Assembly: GCA_017883385.1 (NCBI GenBank)
Contig: JADGNQ010000003.1
Location: 62,001-126,000, forward strand
Source: Candidatus Sulfotelmatobacter sp.
GTDB taxonomy: Bacteria > Acidobacteriota > Terriglobia > Terriglobales > Acidobacteriaceae
Direction: 5' to 3'
Length of the DNA stretch: 64,000 nucleotides
A program made the translations under genes and the position numbers. How positions within the stretch are numbered: position 1 is the stretch's first letter; every line of letters begins with the position of its first letter. The notes under the pieces are model-generated. The model was not told the origin of the DNA. It saw nothing but the letters and a program-made list of their open reading frames with translations, and ran no database searches. This document shows, piece by piece, positions 20,142 to 29,151 of this stretch.

Positions 20142-20837
20142 ATGTCTGCGGGCGACAAGGAACTTCATCGCACAGAACGCATCGGCTGGTTGCGCGCGGC
20201 CGTGCTTGGCGCAAACGACGGTATCCTCTCGACAGCGAGTCTGGTGCTGGGCGTCGCGGCTGCACATGCTACTCACAGCAACATAGTGGTCGCAGGAGCC
20301 GCCGGCCTGGTTGCCGGTGCCATGTCGATGGCCGCCGGTGAGTACGTGTCCGTCCACTCACAAGCGGATACCGAGAAGGCCGACCTCGCGCTTGAGCGCG
20401 CCGAACTCAAAGCGGACGACAAAGGCGAGCACAAGGAACTGATGGCAATCTACGTCGCTCGCGGGCTCGATTCTGCCCTTGCAAAACAGGTCGCCGAACA
20501 ACTAATGGCTCACGATGCGATCGGCGCGCATGCCCGTGACGAACTCGGCATCTCGGAGACTCTTCGTGCCCGTCCGATCCAGGCTGCCTTGGCATCGGCC
20601 GCCAGCTTTGCTGTTGGAGCAGCCTTGCCGCTCTTGGTCGCTCTTACGGCCCCCGCGTCGAGTTTGATTCCACTGGTTTCTGGAACTTCACTTGTATTCC
20701 TCGCGCTCCTCGGCGGGTTGGCCGCACGCGCAGGTGGCGCGGGAGTGACCGTAGGTGCAATACGCGTCACATTCTGGGGTGCGCTTGCCATGGCGATGAC
20801 CGCAGGCGTCGGAGCATTGTTCGGAACCACCGTGTGA
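20142..20837 (+). CDS. VIT1/CCC1 family membrane protein (predicted Fe/Mn transporter)
   Basis: ERIGWLRAAVLGANDGILSTASLVLGVAAAHATHSNIVVAGAAGLVAGAMSMAAGEYVSVHSQADTEKADL. Confidence 0.92.
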   Translation: MSAGDKELHRTERIGWLRAAVLGANDGILSTASLVLGVAAAHATHSNIVVAGAAGLVAGAMSMAAGEYVSVHSQADTEKADLALERAELKADDKGEHKELMAIYVARGLDSALAKQVAEQLMAHDAIGAHARDELGISETLRARPIQAALASAASFAVGAALPLLVALTAPASSLIPLVSGTSLVFLALLGGLAARAGGAGVTVGAIRVTFWGALAMAMTAGVGALFGTTV

Positions 20838-21011
20838 GTGGAGCCACAGTTGCCGAGGCTGCAATGTATCTGTTGGAAACCTAGCAAGGTAAGGCAACTG
20901 CCGCAACGTTGCTTCGTAAGGCGGTCAATTGTGATCAGTTTTCCCTAGCCGAAAGTTCGATACTGACGACTCAACAACGTTTCCACGACACGGCAAAGTG
21001 CGTGAACCAAC

Positions 21012-21605
21012 TTGGTTTTGTGGAGGTTTTCGATGAACTTGAATCTGATGGATCCGCGGCTGATTGCTCTCGCCGCAGCTGTCATTGTGATCATCGCAGT
21101 GTCTGCCTGGCTGTACGTACGAAGACGCAGAAGCACGACCGCAGGCCTGCGGCAAAAATTTGGGCCTGAGTATGATCACGCGGTGCTGACCCACGGGTCA
21201 AAAGCAGAAGCGAAATTAGCGGATCGCGAGAAGCGGATTGAAAAGCTCAACATTCGCGATCTCGATCCGATGGAACACGAACGTTATTCGAAACAGTGGC
21301 AGTCCGTGCAGTCCCGCTTTGTCGATTCCCCGAAGGGGGCCGTCGCGGAAGCCGACGATCTGGTGTCCTCTGTAATGAAGGCTCGCGGCTATCCCGTGTC
21401 CGATTTCGATCAACGTGCCGCGGATATTTCTGTCGACCATCCTCGTGTGGTACAGAACTACCGGTCGGCGCATGAGATTGCGCTGCGGGTTGGGAAAGAT
21501 GCAGCAAGTACCGAAGATCTCAGAACCGCAATGATTCATTACCGCTCCCTGTTTGAGGAACTGGTGCAGGTGCCAACGGCTGTTGAGAGAAGAGAAGTCG
21601 CGTAG
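21012..21605 (+). CDS. Hypothetical protein with N-terminal TM segment
   Basis: LIALAAAVIVIIAVSAWLYVRRRRSTTAGLRQKFGPEYDHAVLTHGSKAEAKLADREKR. Confidence 0.7.
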   Translation: MVLWRFSMNLNLMDPRLIALAAAVIVIIAVSAWLYVRRRRSTTAGLRQKFGPEYDHAVLTHGSKAEAKLADREKRIEKLNIRDLDPMEHERYSKQWQSVQSRFVDSPKGAVAEADDLVSSVMKARGYPVSDFDQRAADISVDHPRVVQNYRSAHEIALRVGKDAASTEDLRTAMIHYRSLFEELVQVPTAVERREVA

Positions 21606-21631
21606 CGGCTGACTGAAGAAAGGGGAAAATC

Positions 21632-21811
21632 ATGAAACCAAGTACGCAGGACCGGACCGAGGGCAAGATTCACGAAGTCAAAGGGAAGATCAAAGAGGCG
21701 GTCGGGAAGACAACGAACGACTCCGATCTTGAAGTCTCAGGTAAAGCGGAGAACAAGGCCGGCAAAGTTCAAAAATGGATCGGCCAGGCTGAAAAGGCCG
21801 TCGGCGAATAA
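21632..21811 (+). CDS. CsbD-family stress protein (59 aa)
   Basis: MKPSTQDRTEGKIHEVKGKIKEAVGKTTNDSDLEVSGKAENKAGKVQKWIGQAEKAVGE; below ORF-track cutoff. Confidence 0.9.
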   Translation: MKPSTQDRTEGKIHEVKGKIKEAVGKTTNDSDLEVSGKAENKAGKVQKWIGQAEKAVGE

Positions 21812-21988
21812 AGACATAACCCGGCTGACATACACACTCTCTCACGAGCGGTATCGAGAACACGGCTGAGCACAGTGCGAGCCGACTCTGATAACTGTAC
21901 AAGAAATCAGGGATCAACGTTTCACGGCGCCCGTGCAAATAAGAATGCATGGATCATTAACAATGCATTGAGGCCGGAACCCTCTCGA

Positions 21989-22399
21989 TCATGCATCGGA
22001 CGGAAGCGGATGAATCCATCCGCTTCCGTGCAATTGTGTGATCGCGGGCAACAACTGGGTAGCCAGCCGATCCTTGGATACAAAAGCGTCTACCGACTTC
22101 AAGGCCTCCTCAGGAATGTCCACTGCTCCCGAAAGCATGATGATTGGCGCCTCCGGCCTAAGCCGTCTCATTTCGATCGCAACCTCTTGGCCATTCATCT
22201 CGGGCATGAAATAGTCGACGACTACAACATCAACCGACTGGAGGGAAGCCAATTCCAGTCCCAGGCTGCCGCTGTGAGCGGTCAAGACGGTATATCCAAA
22301 GCTCTCGAGGAATGCCCTTTCGCATTCCAGTACGTCTTGATTATCGTCGATGCACAGAACTACTCCGCTTGGGGGTTCCGGACAAACCGACAGGGGCAT
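21989..22399 (-). CDS. Single-domain response regulator (REC only)
   Basis: VVLCIDDNQDVLECERAFLESFGYTVLTAHSG...VVVVDYFMPEMNGQEVAIEMRRLRPEAPIIMLSG. Confidence 0.88.
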   Translation of the reverse strand: MPLSVCPEPPSGVVLCIDDNQDVLECERAFLESFGYTVLTAHSGSLGLELASLQSVDVVVVDYFMPEMNGQEVAIEMRRLRPEAPIIMLSGAVDIPEEALKSVDAFVSKDRLATQLLPAITQLHGSGWIHPLPSDA

Positions 22400-22487
22400 G
22401 GTTTGCCTCCAGGGAGTCCATTTTCAACAGTTTGGGTCCCTAAAAACTGTTCAAAATTGCTCAACGAGAACTCTTCCGAAAGAATAA

Positions 22488-22550
22488 CTAGTCGTGCAGA
22501 ACTCCGTTGAGCAGCGAGCCGTGCACCCGCAGACTGGGGGAATTACCCTC
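22488..22550 (-). pseudogene. 3'-terminal remnant of a Crp/Fnr-family gene
   Basis: Translated ...SLRVHGSLLNGVLHD* closely matches the C-terminus GGLQVHNSLLNIVLHD* of the Crp/Fnr gene at 15264; nucleotide ctagtcgtgcagaact..gttgagcagcgag shared. Confidence 0.6.
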
Positions 22551-22726
22551 CTTAGCAAGATCTGCACCAAATAGTCCCCCCGCACTGGCTCCGCTCCAGT
22601 CCATGGAAGGTCCAACCCGGCTCCTCAAATACCGCCTTGCGGCCACTGGCGCGGAGTATGAGCAATTGTGCTCAGACAGCATCCCCTGAAGATTGATAAG
22701 TTAGCCTCCAGTATGGGGAGGTTCCA

Positions 22727-23503
22727 ATGAGTGCATTTCGTATTTTGGTGGCTGACGATCATCCAATATTCCGGTTGGGCTTGTCTTCTCTGCTTGGATC
22801 TCATGAAAGCTGGGAAGTCTGTGGCGAAGCTGCTGACGGACGGGATGCCATAGAAAAGTGCACGCAATTGAAGCCAGGCCTTCTTATTTTGGACATCTGC
22901 CTGCCCATTCTCAATGGCGTGGACACAGCGCGACAGATCCTGAAACACAATCCCGCTCAGGCAATACTTGTTCTAACGGCCGTGGACTCCGAGCAAGTGA
23001 TCCGAGACTGCCTGGAAGCGGGTGTTCGCGGTTGGGTTTTTAAGTCCGATGGAACCGCGGATCTGACGACCGCAGTGGAGGCAATGCAGAGGGGCAAGAG
23101 CATCTTCAGTTCGCGAGTGTCCGATCTGATGATGGACGGTTACAAGCGTCATCGCATCGACCCCGATGCACCCAAGGTGCCCAAATTGTCGCCACGGGAG
23201 CGCGAGGTTGTGCAACTCGTGAGCGAGGGCAAGGCCTCCAAAGAAGTCGCCACTATCTTGAACGTGACCTTGGCCACAGCGGAAACGCATCGCAGCAATA
23301 TTTTGCGCAAGCTCAAGCTTCATTCGATCGCCGAGTTGGTGCTGTATGCGGTCAGAAACGAAATTGTGCATGTGCAACGTTCATCTATGCTGCGCTTCCC
23401 CGATCCGGAAGAGGGACGAGGCCCACGTGCAATCTCGGACTATGCCGACCTTCCTAAAGCCGTGAATGCCCGAAGAGAGGTCGGCCGTCGGAGCTTCAAC
23501 TGA
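22727..23503 (+). CDS. NarL/FixJ-type response regulator (REC + LuxR HTH)
   Basis: FRILVADDHPIFRLGLSSLLGSHESWEVCGEA...; PKLSPREREVVQLVSEGKASKEVATILNVTLATAETHRSNILRKLKLHSIAELVLYAVRN. Confidence 0.94.
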   Translation: MSAFRILVADDHPIFRLGLSSLLGSHESWEVCGEAADGRDAIEKCTQLKPGLLILDICLPILNGVDTARQILKHNPAQAILVLTAVDSEQVIRDCLEAGVRGWVFKSDGTADLTTAVEAMQRGKSIFSSRVSDLMMDGYKRHRIDPDAPKVPKLSPREREVVQLVSEGKASKEVATILNVTLATAETHRSNILRKLKLHSIAELVLYAVRNEIVHVQRSSMLRFPDPEEGRGPRAISDYADLPKAVNARREVGRRSFN

Positions 23504-23596
23504 GAACTGTGGTTTGCCCCCGATTCGGGTGGACAGTGAGGCCATATTCTGGGGGGAGTGTGGCCAACCACCGCGTGAGAGGCTAGGTGTGACATT

Positions 23597-24590
23597 TCAA
23601 CAGGTTGTCCATTTCGATGAAAAACCGGAGAAGCTGATGGTGTCGAAGCAATCACGCACTTCGGAGACATCGAATGGACATCCATCAGAATGCCCGACTC
23701 ACTCCCATATTGCGGGAGGAACTGGCGAATAAAGTTCTTTCCCAGGCGGTGACTTTGAACTCGGCGGTCGCCGAGTTCAAAGTCACCGCCAAAACCGCGG
23801 CCCAGTGGGTTCGGCGTTATCAGCAGCAAGGTCGTCCCGGCCTGCAGGATCGATCCTCCCGTCCTCTGAGTTCGCCTCGCCTGTTGCCCTTCCGATCAGG
23901 TGAGCCTGGTCGAACGGTTGCGCCGCCAGCGCTGGACCGGTTGCGCATCGCTCTGACCACCGGACTCAGTCGTGCCACCGTCAGCCGCATCCTGCGCCGT
24001 CTGCAGCTCAGCCGCATCCGCGATCTGGAACCGGCTGCGCCCATCGTGCGCTATGAACATGCCGCTCCCAGCGATCTCCGGCATCTCGACATCAAGAAGA
24101 TTGGACGTTTCCAGGCCGCATCCACCGCGCCGGCTGGGAGTACGTGCATGTCGCCATTGACGACCACTCCCGCATCGCCTTCTCCCAGATCCAGCCCAAC
24201 CAGAAAGCCCCGTCGGCGACCGCTTTCCGGCAGGCTGCCGTCGACTACTATGCTCGCCTCGGCATCTCGATCTCCCGCCTGCTCACCGATAACGGTCCTT
24301 GCTACCGCTCCGGCCACTTTCGCCGCCTCTGCCAGCAACTGGGCATTCGCCAGCGTTTTACCCGCCCCTACGCCCCGCGCACCAATGGCAAAGCCGAACG
24401 CTTCATCCAGACCGCGCTGCGGGAATGGGCCTACGCTCGTGCTTACCACAACTCGCAGGAGCGCGCTGTCGAACTGCCACGCTGGCTCCATCAGTACAAC
24501 TGGCATCGCCCGCATGCTAGTCTGAATCACGCTCCGCCCATCACCCGTTCCGGCCTCGAGCGGAACAACCTGTTGACACACCACACATAG
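23597..24590 (+). mobile_element. IS481-family insertion sequence remnant with imperfect terminal inverted repeats
   Basis: Left end tcaacaggttgtcc (23597-23610) matches the reverse complement of right end ggaacaacctgttga (~24562-24576). Confidence 0.75.
23674..24590 (+). pseudogene. IS481-family transposase, multiply frameshifted
   Basis: MDIHQNARLTPILREELANKV..., VSLVERLRRQRWTG (shifted frame), LSRATVSRILRRLQLSRIRDLEP, then AGWEYVHVAIDDHSRIAFSQIQPNQKAPSATAFRQAAVDYYARLGISISRLLTDNGPCYRSGHFRR...PRTNGKAERFIQTALREWAYARAY in a third frame. Confidence 0.85.
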
Positions 24591-24648
24591 GTCCTTCGCT
24601 TCGCTCAGGGTGACAGGGTTGATTTATGCGAAGCGGAGAAGCAGCTGA

Positions 24649-25595
24649 GTGAATGATGAAATGCGTGAGATCTCTATGATCGGTGCGGTCGATATCGGCG
24701 GAACGAAAATCGCGGTCGGCATTGTCGATGACACCGGCAAAGTGCTTTCCCGAATGCAAGCCCCCACCGATCCGGATCGCTATACCGATGGCTTGAACCT
24801 CATTGCCCGCATGCTGCGTGAACCGCGGGGAAGGCGGGCGTGGAACTCTCCGGCATCGGCATTGGATCCACGGGACCGGTCGATCCTATGCGCGGCGAAT
24901 TTGGAGATGTAGACTTTCTCCCCGGCTGGCGCGGAAAGAATCCGGTGAAGGACCTGGCGCAGATCTTCAACGTCCGAGTGGCGCTGGAGAACGACGGCGA
25001 TGCTGCCGCCTTGGCCGAAGCCGGCTGGGGCGCGGGCCGGAATCGTTCACGCCTGATCTACGTGACCGTCGGCACCGGTATCGGCGGAGGCATCGTTCTC
25101 GATGGACAACTCTACCGCGGCGTCGACGGCGCGCATCCCGAAGTCGGCCATCATGTCGTCGATCCCCAGGGTCCAGAGTGCTCGTGTGGTTTTCACGGCT
25201 GCTGGGAGTCGCTCGCTGCGGGTCCGGCCATGGTGGCATGGCTTGAGAGCCACGCGCCAACCGACTACCCGCACCGCCAGGGAATCACAGCGAAGCGGAT
25301 TTGCGAACTGGCGAAACAGGGAGACTCAGTCGCCCTGCAGGCAATCGAACATGAGGCCTACTATCTGGGCCTGGGCCTCGCCAATCTGATCAACCTGTTT
25401 ACTCCCGACGCCATCGTGCTAAGCGGCAGCGTGATGAAGAGCGCGCCGTTGTTTCTCGACCGCATCCGCGCCGTGATCCGCGGCGGCTGCCGCTTCGTCC
25501 CGGCCGAGAAGACGCAGCTTACGCTGGCCTCGCTGGGAGATGACACGAATCTGATCGGTGCGGCGAGGGTTTGGCACTACCGGTTCGGTGGGTAG
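24649..25595 (+). pseudogene. ROK-family sugar kinase with an apparent single-nucleotide frameshift near 24820
   Basis: MIGAVDIGGTKIAVGIVDDTGKVLSRMQAPTD... in one frame continues as VELSGIGIGSTGPVDPMRGEFGD...GTGIGGGIVLDGQLYRGVDGAHPEVGHHVVDPQGPECSCGFHGCWES in another. Confidence 0.8.
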
Positions 25596-25620
25596 CCCGT
25601 AGTGAAAACACCCATGTGGG

Positions 25621-25659
25621 GGACAGCCGCCCTCGGCTGTCCGTCGAGCGAAGCTCGAC
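25621..25659. repeat. Double-hairpin intergenic repeat, copy 1
   Basis: ggacagccg-ccct-cggctgtcc followed directly by gtcgagc-gaa-gctcgac. Confidence 0.88.
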
Positions 25660-25880
25660 AATCCGTCGGTCGGAACCGGCGATCGGAGACACTATCGCCC
25701 CTCACCTTCCAGTTCCTCCCCTAATCTGTTACTGTTTTCAGTCCACTTTTTGTAGGTCCGGGTGACACATGTCACAGAACTTGCAGGCCACCCCATTACA
25801 GGATTGAGGCTCACAACTGGGCACTCCCGAATGGGCCGAGGCCGCAAGCGCCTGATCGGCACGGAAAGGACGAGAGCCGC

Positions 25881-27056
25881 GTGATCGTCGGAGTTCCGAA
25901 AGAAAGTTATCCCGGAGAGCGTCGCGTTGCGCTCGTTCCCGTAGCGATTCCCAACCTCGTCAAAGCGGGACTCGAGGTCATCGTGGAATTCGGAGCCGGC
26001 GAGCAGGCCGGGTACCCAGACGCGGCGTACGTGGAAAAGGGCGCGAAGATTGTGCCCGATCGCGCAGCCGTATTCAGCGCAGCCGACATTGTCGTGCAGG
26101 TACTGTGCTACGGCTCGAATGATGTCACCGGTAAAGCCGATCTCCCTCTGATGCGCCGCGGCCAAGCCCTCATCGGATTTCTGCGGCCCCTCGGTTCCGC
26201 AGAAGTCGTTCAGCAGATTGCCCAGGCGGGAGTCACTTCTTTTTCCGTGGAACTCATGCCCCGCACGACGCGCGCCCAGAGCATGGACGCACTTTCCTCC
26301 ATGGGCACGATTTGCGGCTACAAAGCCACTCTGCTCGCTGCGGAAACTTCGCCGCGAATTTTTCCGATGATGACCACTGCCGCCGGTACCATCACGCCCG
26401 CGCGCGTATTCGTGATCGGCGCGGGAGTGGCCGGACTGCAAGCCATCTCAACCGCTCGCCGCTTGGGAGCCGTAGCCTCAGCCTATGATATGCGCCCCGC
26501 CGCCAAAGAGCAGGTGCAGAGCCTCGGCGGACGTTTCGTCGAGCTTCCCATCGAAGCCCAGAATGCCCAAGACGCCCGCGGCTACGGCACCGCGCAGGAC
26601 GAAACCTTCTACGCTCGCCAGCGCGAACTGCTGACCCGAGTAGTCGCGGAAAGTGACGTAGTCATTACCGCTGCAGTCATCCCCGGCAAGAAGTCCCCGG
26701 TGCTGATCACGGCAGACATGGTCAAAGGAATGGCGCCAGGCTCCGTGATCGTCGACTTGGCTGCCGAGCGCGGTGGCAATTGCGAACTCACGCGCACCGG
26801 AGAAACGATAAAAGTGCACGGAGTCACGATCATCGGCGCCATCAACCTGGCCACCAGTGTCCCATACCATGCCAGCCAGATGTACGCCCGCAACCTCACC
26901 ACGTTCCTGCTTTACATGGTGAAGGATGGCAAGCTGCAGTTGAACCTGCAGGACGAGATCATTCGCGAAACCATGATCACCAACGGCGGAGAAGTGGTAA
27001 ACGCCCGCGTACGCGATTTCTTCAAGATGCCAGCGTTAGCGCCCGCCGGTGGATAG
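25881..27056 (+). CDS. pntAA: NAD(P) transhydrogenase subunit alpha, NAD-binding part (PntAA)
   Basis: MIVGVPKESYPGERRVALVPVAIPNLVKAGLEVIVEFGAG...; VFVIGAGVAGLQAISTARRLGAVASAYDMRPAAKEQVQSLGGRFVEL. Confidence 0.93.
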   Translation: MIVGVPKESYPGERRVALVPVAIPNLVKAGLEVIVEFGAGEQAGYPDAAYVEKGAKIVPDRAAVFSAADIVVQVLCYGSNDVTGKADLPLMRRGQALIGFLRPLGSAEVVQQIAQAGVTSFSVELMPRTTRAQSMDALSSMGTICGYKATLLAAETSPRIFPMMTTAAGTITPARVFVIGAGVAGLQAISTARRLGAVASAYDMRPAAKEQVQSLGGRFVELPIEAQNAQDARGYGTAQDETFYARQRELLTRVVAESDVVITAAVIPGKKSPVLITADMVKGMAPGSVIVDLAAERGGNCELTRTGETIKVHGVTIIGAINLATSVPYHASQMYARNLTTFLLYMVKDGKLQLNLQDEIIRETMITNGGEVVNARVRDFFKMPALAPAGG

Positions 27057-27137
27057 CGTGTTTTACGGCGTCTTGGAGGATTCTGTATTGGGAAGGGCAC
27101 GGCTTCAGCCGTGCCGTCATCGGCTCTTTCTAAAATT

Positions 27138-27360
27138 GTCATCCTGAGCGAAGCGAGAGTCCGCGAAGCGAACTCTCGCGCAGTCGAAGGATCCCTACAC
27201 TCTGCCGAGTATTCGTTTTGTTGTTGGGTGTTCTCACGGCAACTCGTACGACCGCGGTAAGAACGCCTTGCAATAACCGAGTTGTCACAGACTTGGTAGG
27301 ATCCTTCGACTCCGTGGCTCCTCCGCTGCGCGGAGCAGCCACTCCGCTCAGGATGACAAC
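27138..27360. repeat. Pair of inverted dispersed-repeat elements (GTCATCCTGAGCG ... GTCGAAGGATCC) between pntAA and pntAB
   Basis: Left ttgtcatcctgagcg...gtcgaaggatccctac; right is the inverted ...taggatccttcgac...cgctcaggatgacaac; each encloses a different hairpin. Confidence 0.85.
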
Positions 27361-27434
27361 GTGAGTGGATGGGGCCGACATGCCGCGCCCGCGTAACAAC
27401 TGAGAACCGAGAACTGAGAACTGGGGTCAAAGCA

Positions 27435-27731
27435 ATGAACACCAATCTGATCGACGCACTTTTCGTTTTCATGCTGGCGGCCTTCATCGGATTCGAGGTC
27501 ATCCGCCACGTCTCACCTCTTCTGCATACGCCGCTCATGTCGCTGACCAATGCCCTCGACGCCATCGCGGTCGTCGGCGCGATTGTGCTGGTGGGCGAGA
27601 AGAAGAGCACATTCGCGACGGTTCTGGGCGTAATCGCCATCATTGCCGCCACCAGCAATGTGGTCGGCGGATTCTTCATCACCGACCGCATGCTAAGGAT
27701 GTTCAAGACCACCCGTCCGGTAAAGAAATAA
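27435..27731 (+). CDS. pntAB: NAD(P) transhydrogenase subunit alpha, membrane part (PntAB)
   Basis: MNTNLIDALFVFMLAAFIGFEVIRHVSPLLHTPLMSLTNALDAIAVVGAIVLVG. Confidence 0.9.
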   Translation: MNTNLIDALFVFMLAAFIGFEVIRHVSPLLHTPLMSLTNALDAIAVVGAIVLVGEKKSTFATVLGVIAIIAATSNVVGGFFITDRMLRMFKTTRPVKK

Positions 27732-27744
27732 CTGAGCTGAAATC

Positions 27745-29136
27745 ATGACCGAGTTTGCCGGAAGCCAGTACATCATCGAGATCGTCTACCTCATCGCCAG
27801 CGCGCTGTTCATTCTCTCGCTGAAGTGGATGAGTTCTCCCACCACGGCGCGCCACGGCATTCTGGCGGGCGAAATCGGCATGGTGCTGGCCATCGCTGGC
27901 ACCCTGCTCCACCACGGCATCATCGACTACAAGTGGATCGTCGTCGGCTTGGTGCTGGGCAGTGGCATCGGTATCCCTCTCGGCATGGTGCAGATGACAG
28001 CCGTCCCGCAGCGGACCGCACTCAGCCACGCCTTCGGCGCACTCTGCGTGACGCTGGTCGGAACTGCTGAGTTTTATCTGGGAACACGAAACGATTCGAA
28101 GTTCACGCTCGCCGTACTTTGCGCGGAAGTCATTCTCGGTGGCCTGACCTTTACCGGCAGCCTGATGGCGGCAGGCAAGCTGCAGGAAATCCTGCCCCAG
28201 CGCCCCATCACGTACAAGGGCCAGAATCTAGTCAACCTCCTGTTATTCGTAGTGGCTGTCGGAAGCGCGGTCTACCTCGTGCTGCATCCCGCAGCGAAGC
28301 CGTTCTTCCCGCTGATCGTGGGTGTCTCCCTGATTTTCGGGATTCTCCTCGTGATCCCGATCGGCGGCGCCGACATGCCAACGGTGATCTCGCTGTTGAA
28401 TTCCTACGCCGGACTCTCCGCCGCGGCCATGGGATTCGTGCTCCAGAACAAACTGCTGATCATCGCCGGCGCCCTCGACGGATCCTCCGGCCTCATCCTC
28501 TCCATCATTATGTCGAAGGCAATGAACCGTTCGTTCACCAACGTGCTCTTCGGAGCCTTCGGCCAAGTACAAGCGTCCGCCGCAGCCGGGCAAGAAGCGA
28601 AGCCCGTGCGCAGCGCCACACCAGAAGAGGCCGCCGCGATTCTGGCCGCCGCCAACAAGGTTGTGATCGTCCCTGGCTACGGCATGGCGGTAGCGCAGGC
28701 GCAGCACAAAGTCCGCGAACTCTACGACATGCTCACCAAAAAAGGAGTCGAGGTTCGCTTTGCCATCCACCCGGTCGCCGGACGCATGCCTGGCCACATG
28801 AACGTGCTGCTCGCCGAAGCTGACATCCCCTACGACCGCCTCATCGAAATGGACGAGATCAACGGCGACTTCCCACAAACCGACGTCGCCCTCATCATCG
28901 GCGCCAACGACGTGACCAACCCCGCCGCCCGCACCGATCAGTCGAGCCCGATCTTCGGCATGCCCATCCTCGACGTGGACAAAGCCCACACCGTCATGGT
29001 CATCAAGCGCAGTATGAGCCCAGGCTTCGCCGGCATCGACAACCCGCTGTATTACCTCGACCGAACGCTCATGCTGTTCGGCGACGCAAAACAGTTTGTC
29101 GGCGGGATCGTGCGCGAGTTGGGCGGCGGGCGCTAA
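27745..29136 (+). CDS. pntB: NAD(P) transhydrogenase subunit beta
   Basis: VIVPGYGMAVAQAQHKVRELYDMLTKKGVEVRFAIHPVAGRMPGHMNVLLAEADIPYDRLIEMDEINGDFPQTDVALIIGANDVTNPAA. Confidence 0.95.
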   Translation: MTEFAGSQYIIEIVYLIASALFILSLKWMSSPTTARHGILAGEIGMVLAIAGTLLHHGIIDYKWIVVGLVLGSGIGIPLGMVQMTAVPQRTALSHAFGALCVTLVGTAEFYLGTRNDSKFTLAVLCAEVILGGLTFTGSLMAAGKLQEILPQRPITYKGQNLVNLLLFVVAVGSAVYLVLHPAAKPFFPLIVGVSLIFGILLVIPIGGADMPTVISLLNSYAGLSAAAMGFVLQNKLLIIAGALDGSSGLILSIIMSKAMNRSFTNVLFGAFGQVQASAAAGQEAKPVRSATPEEAAAILAAANKVVIVPGYGMAVAQAQHKVRELYDMLTKKGVEVRFAIHPVAGRMPGHMNVLLAEADIPYDRLIEMDEINGDFPQTDVALIIGANDVTNPAARTDQSSPIFGMPILDVDKAHTVMVIKRSMSPGFAGIDNPLYYLDRTLMLFGDAKQFVGGIVRELGGGR

Positions 29137-29151
29137 ACACTCTCTGCAGAG

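Noticed and set aside
23674-24590. Active IS481 transposon
   Set aside because: At least three frame breaks and imperfect ends; best read as a remnant unless indels are sequencing errors.
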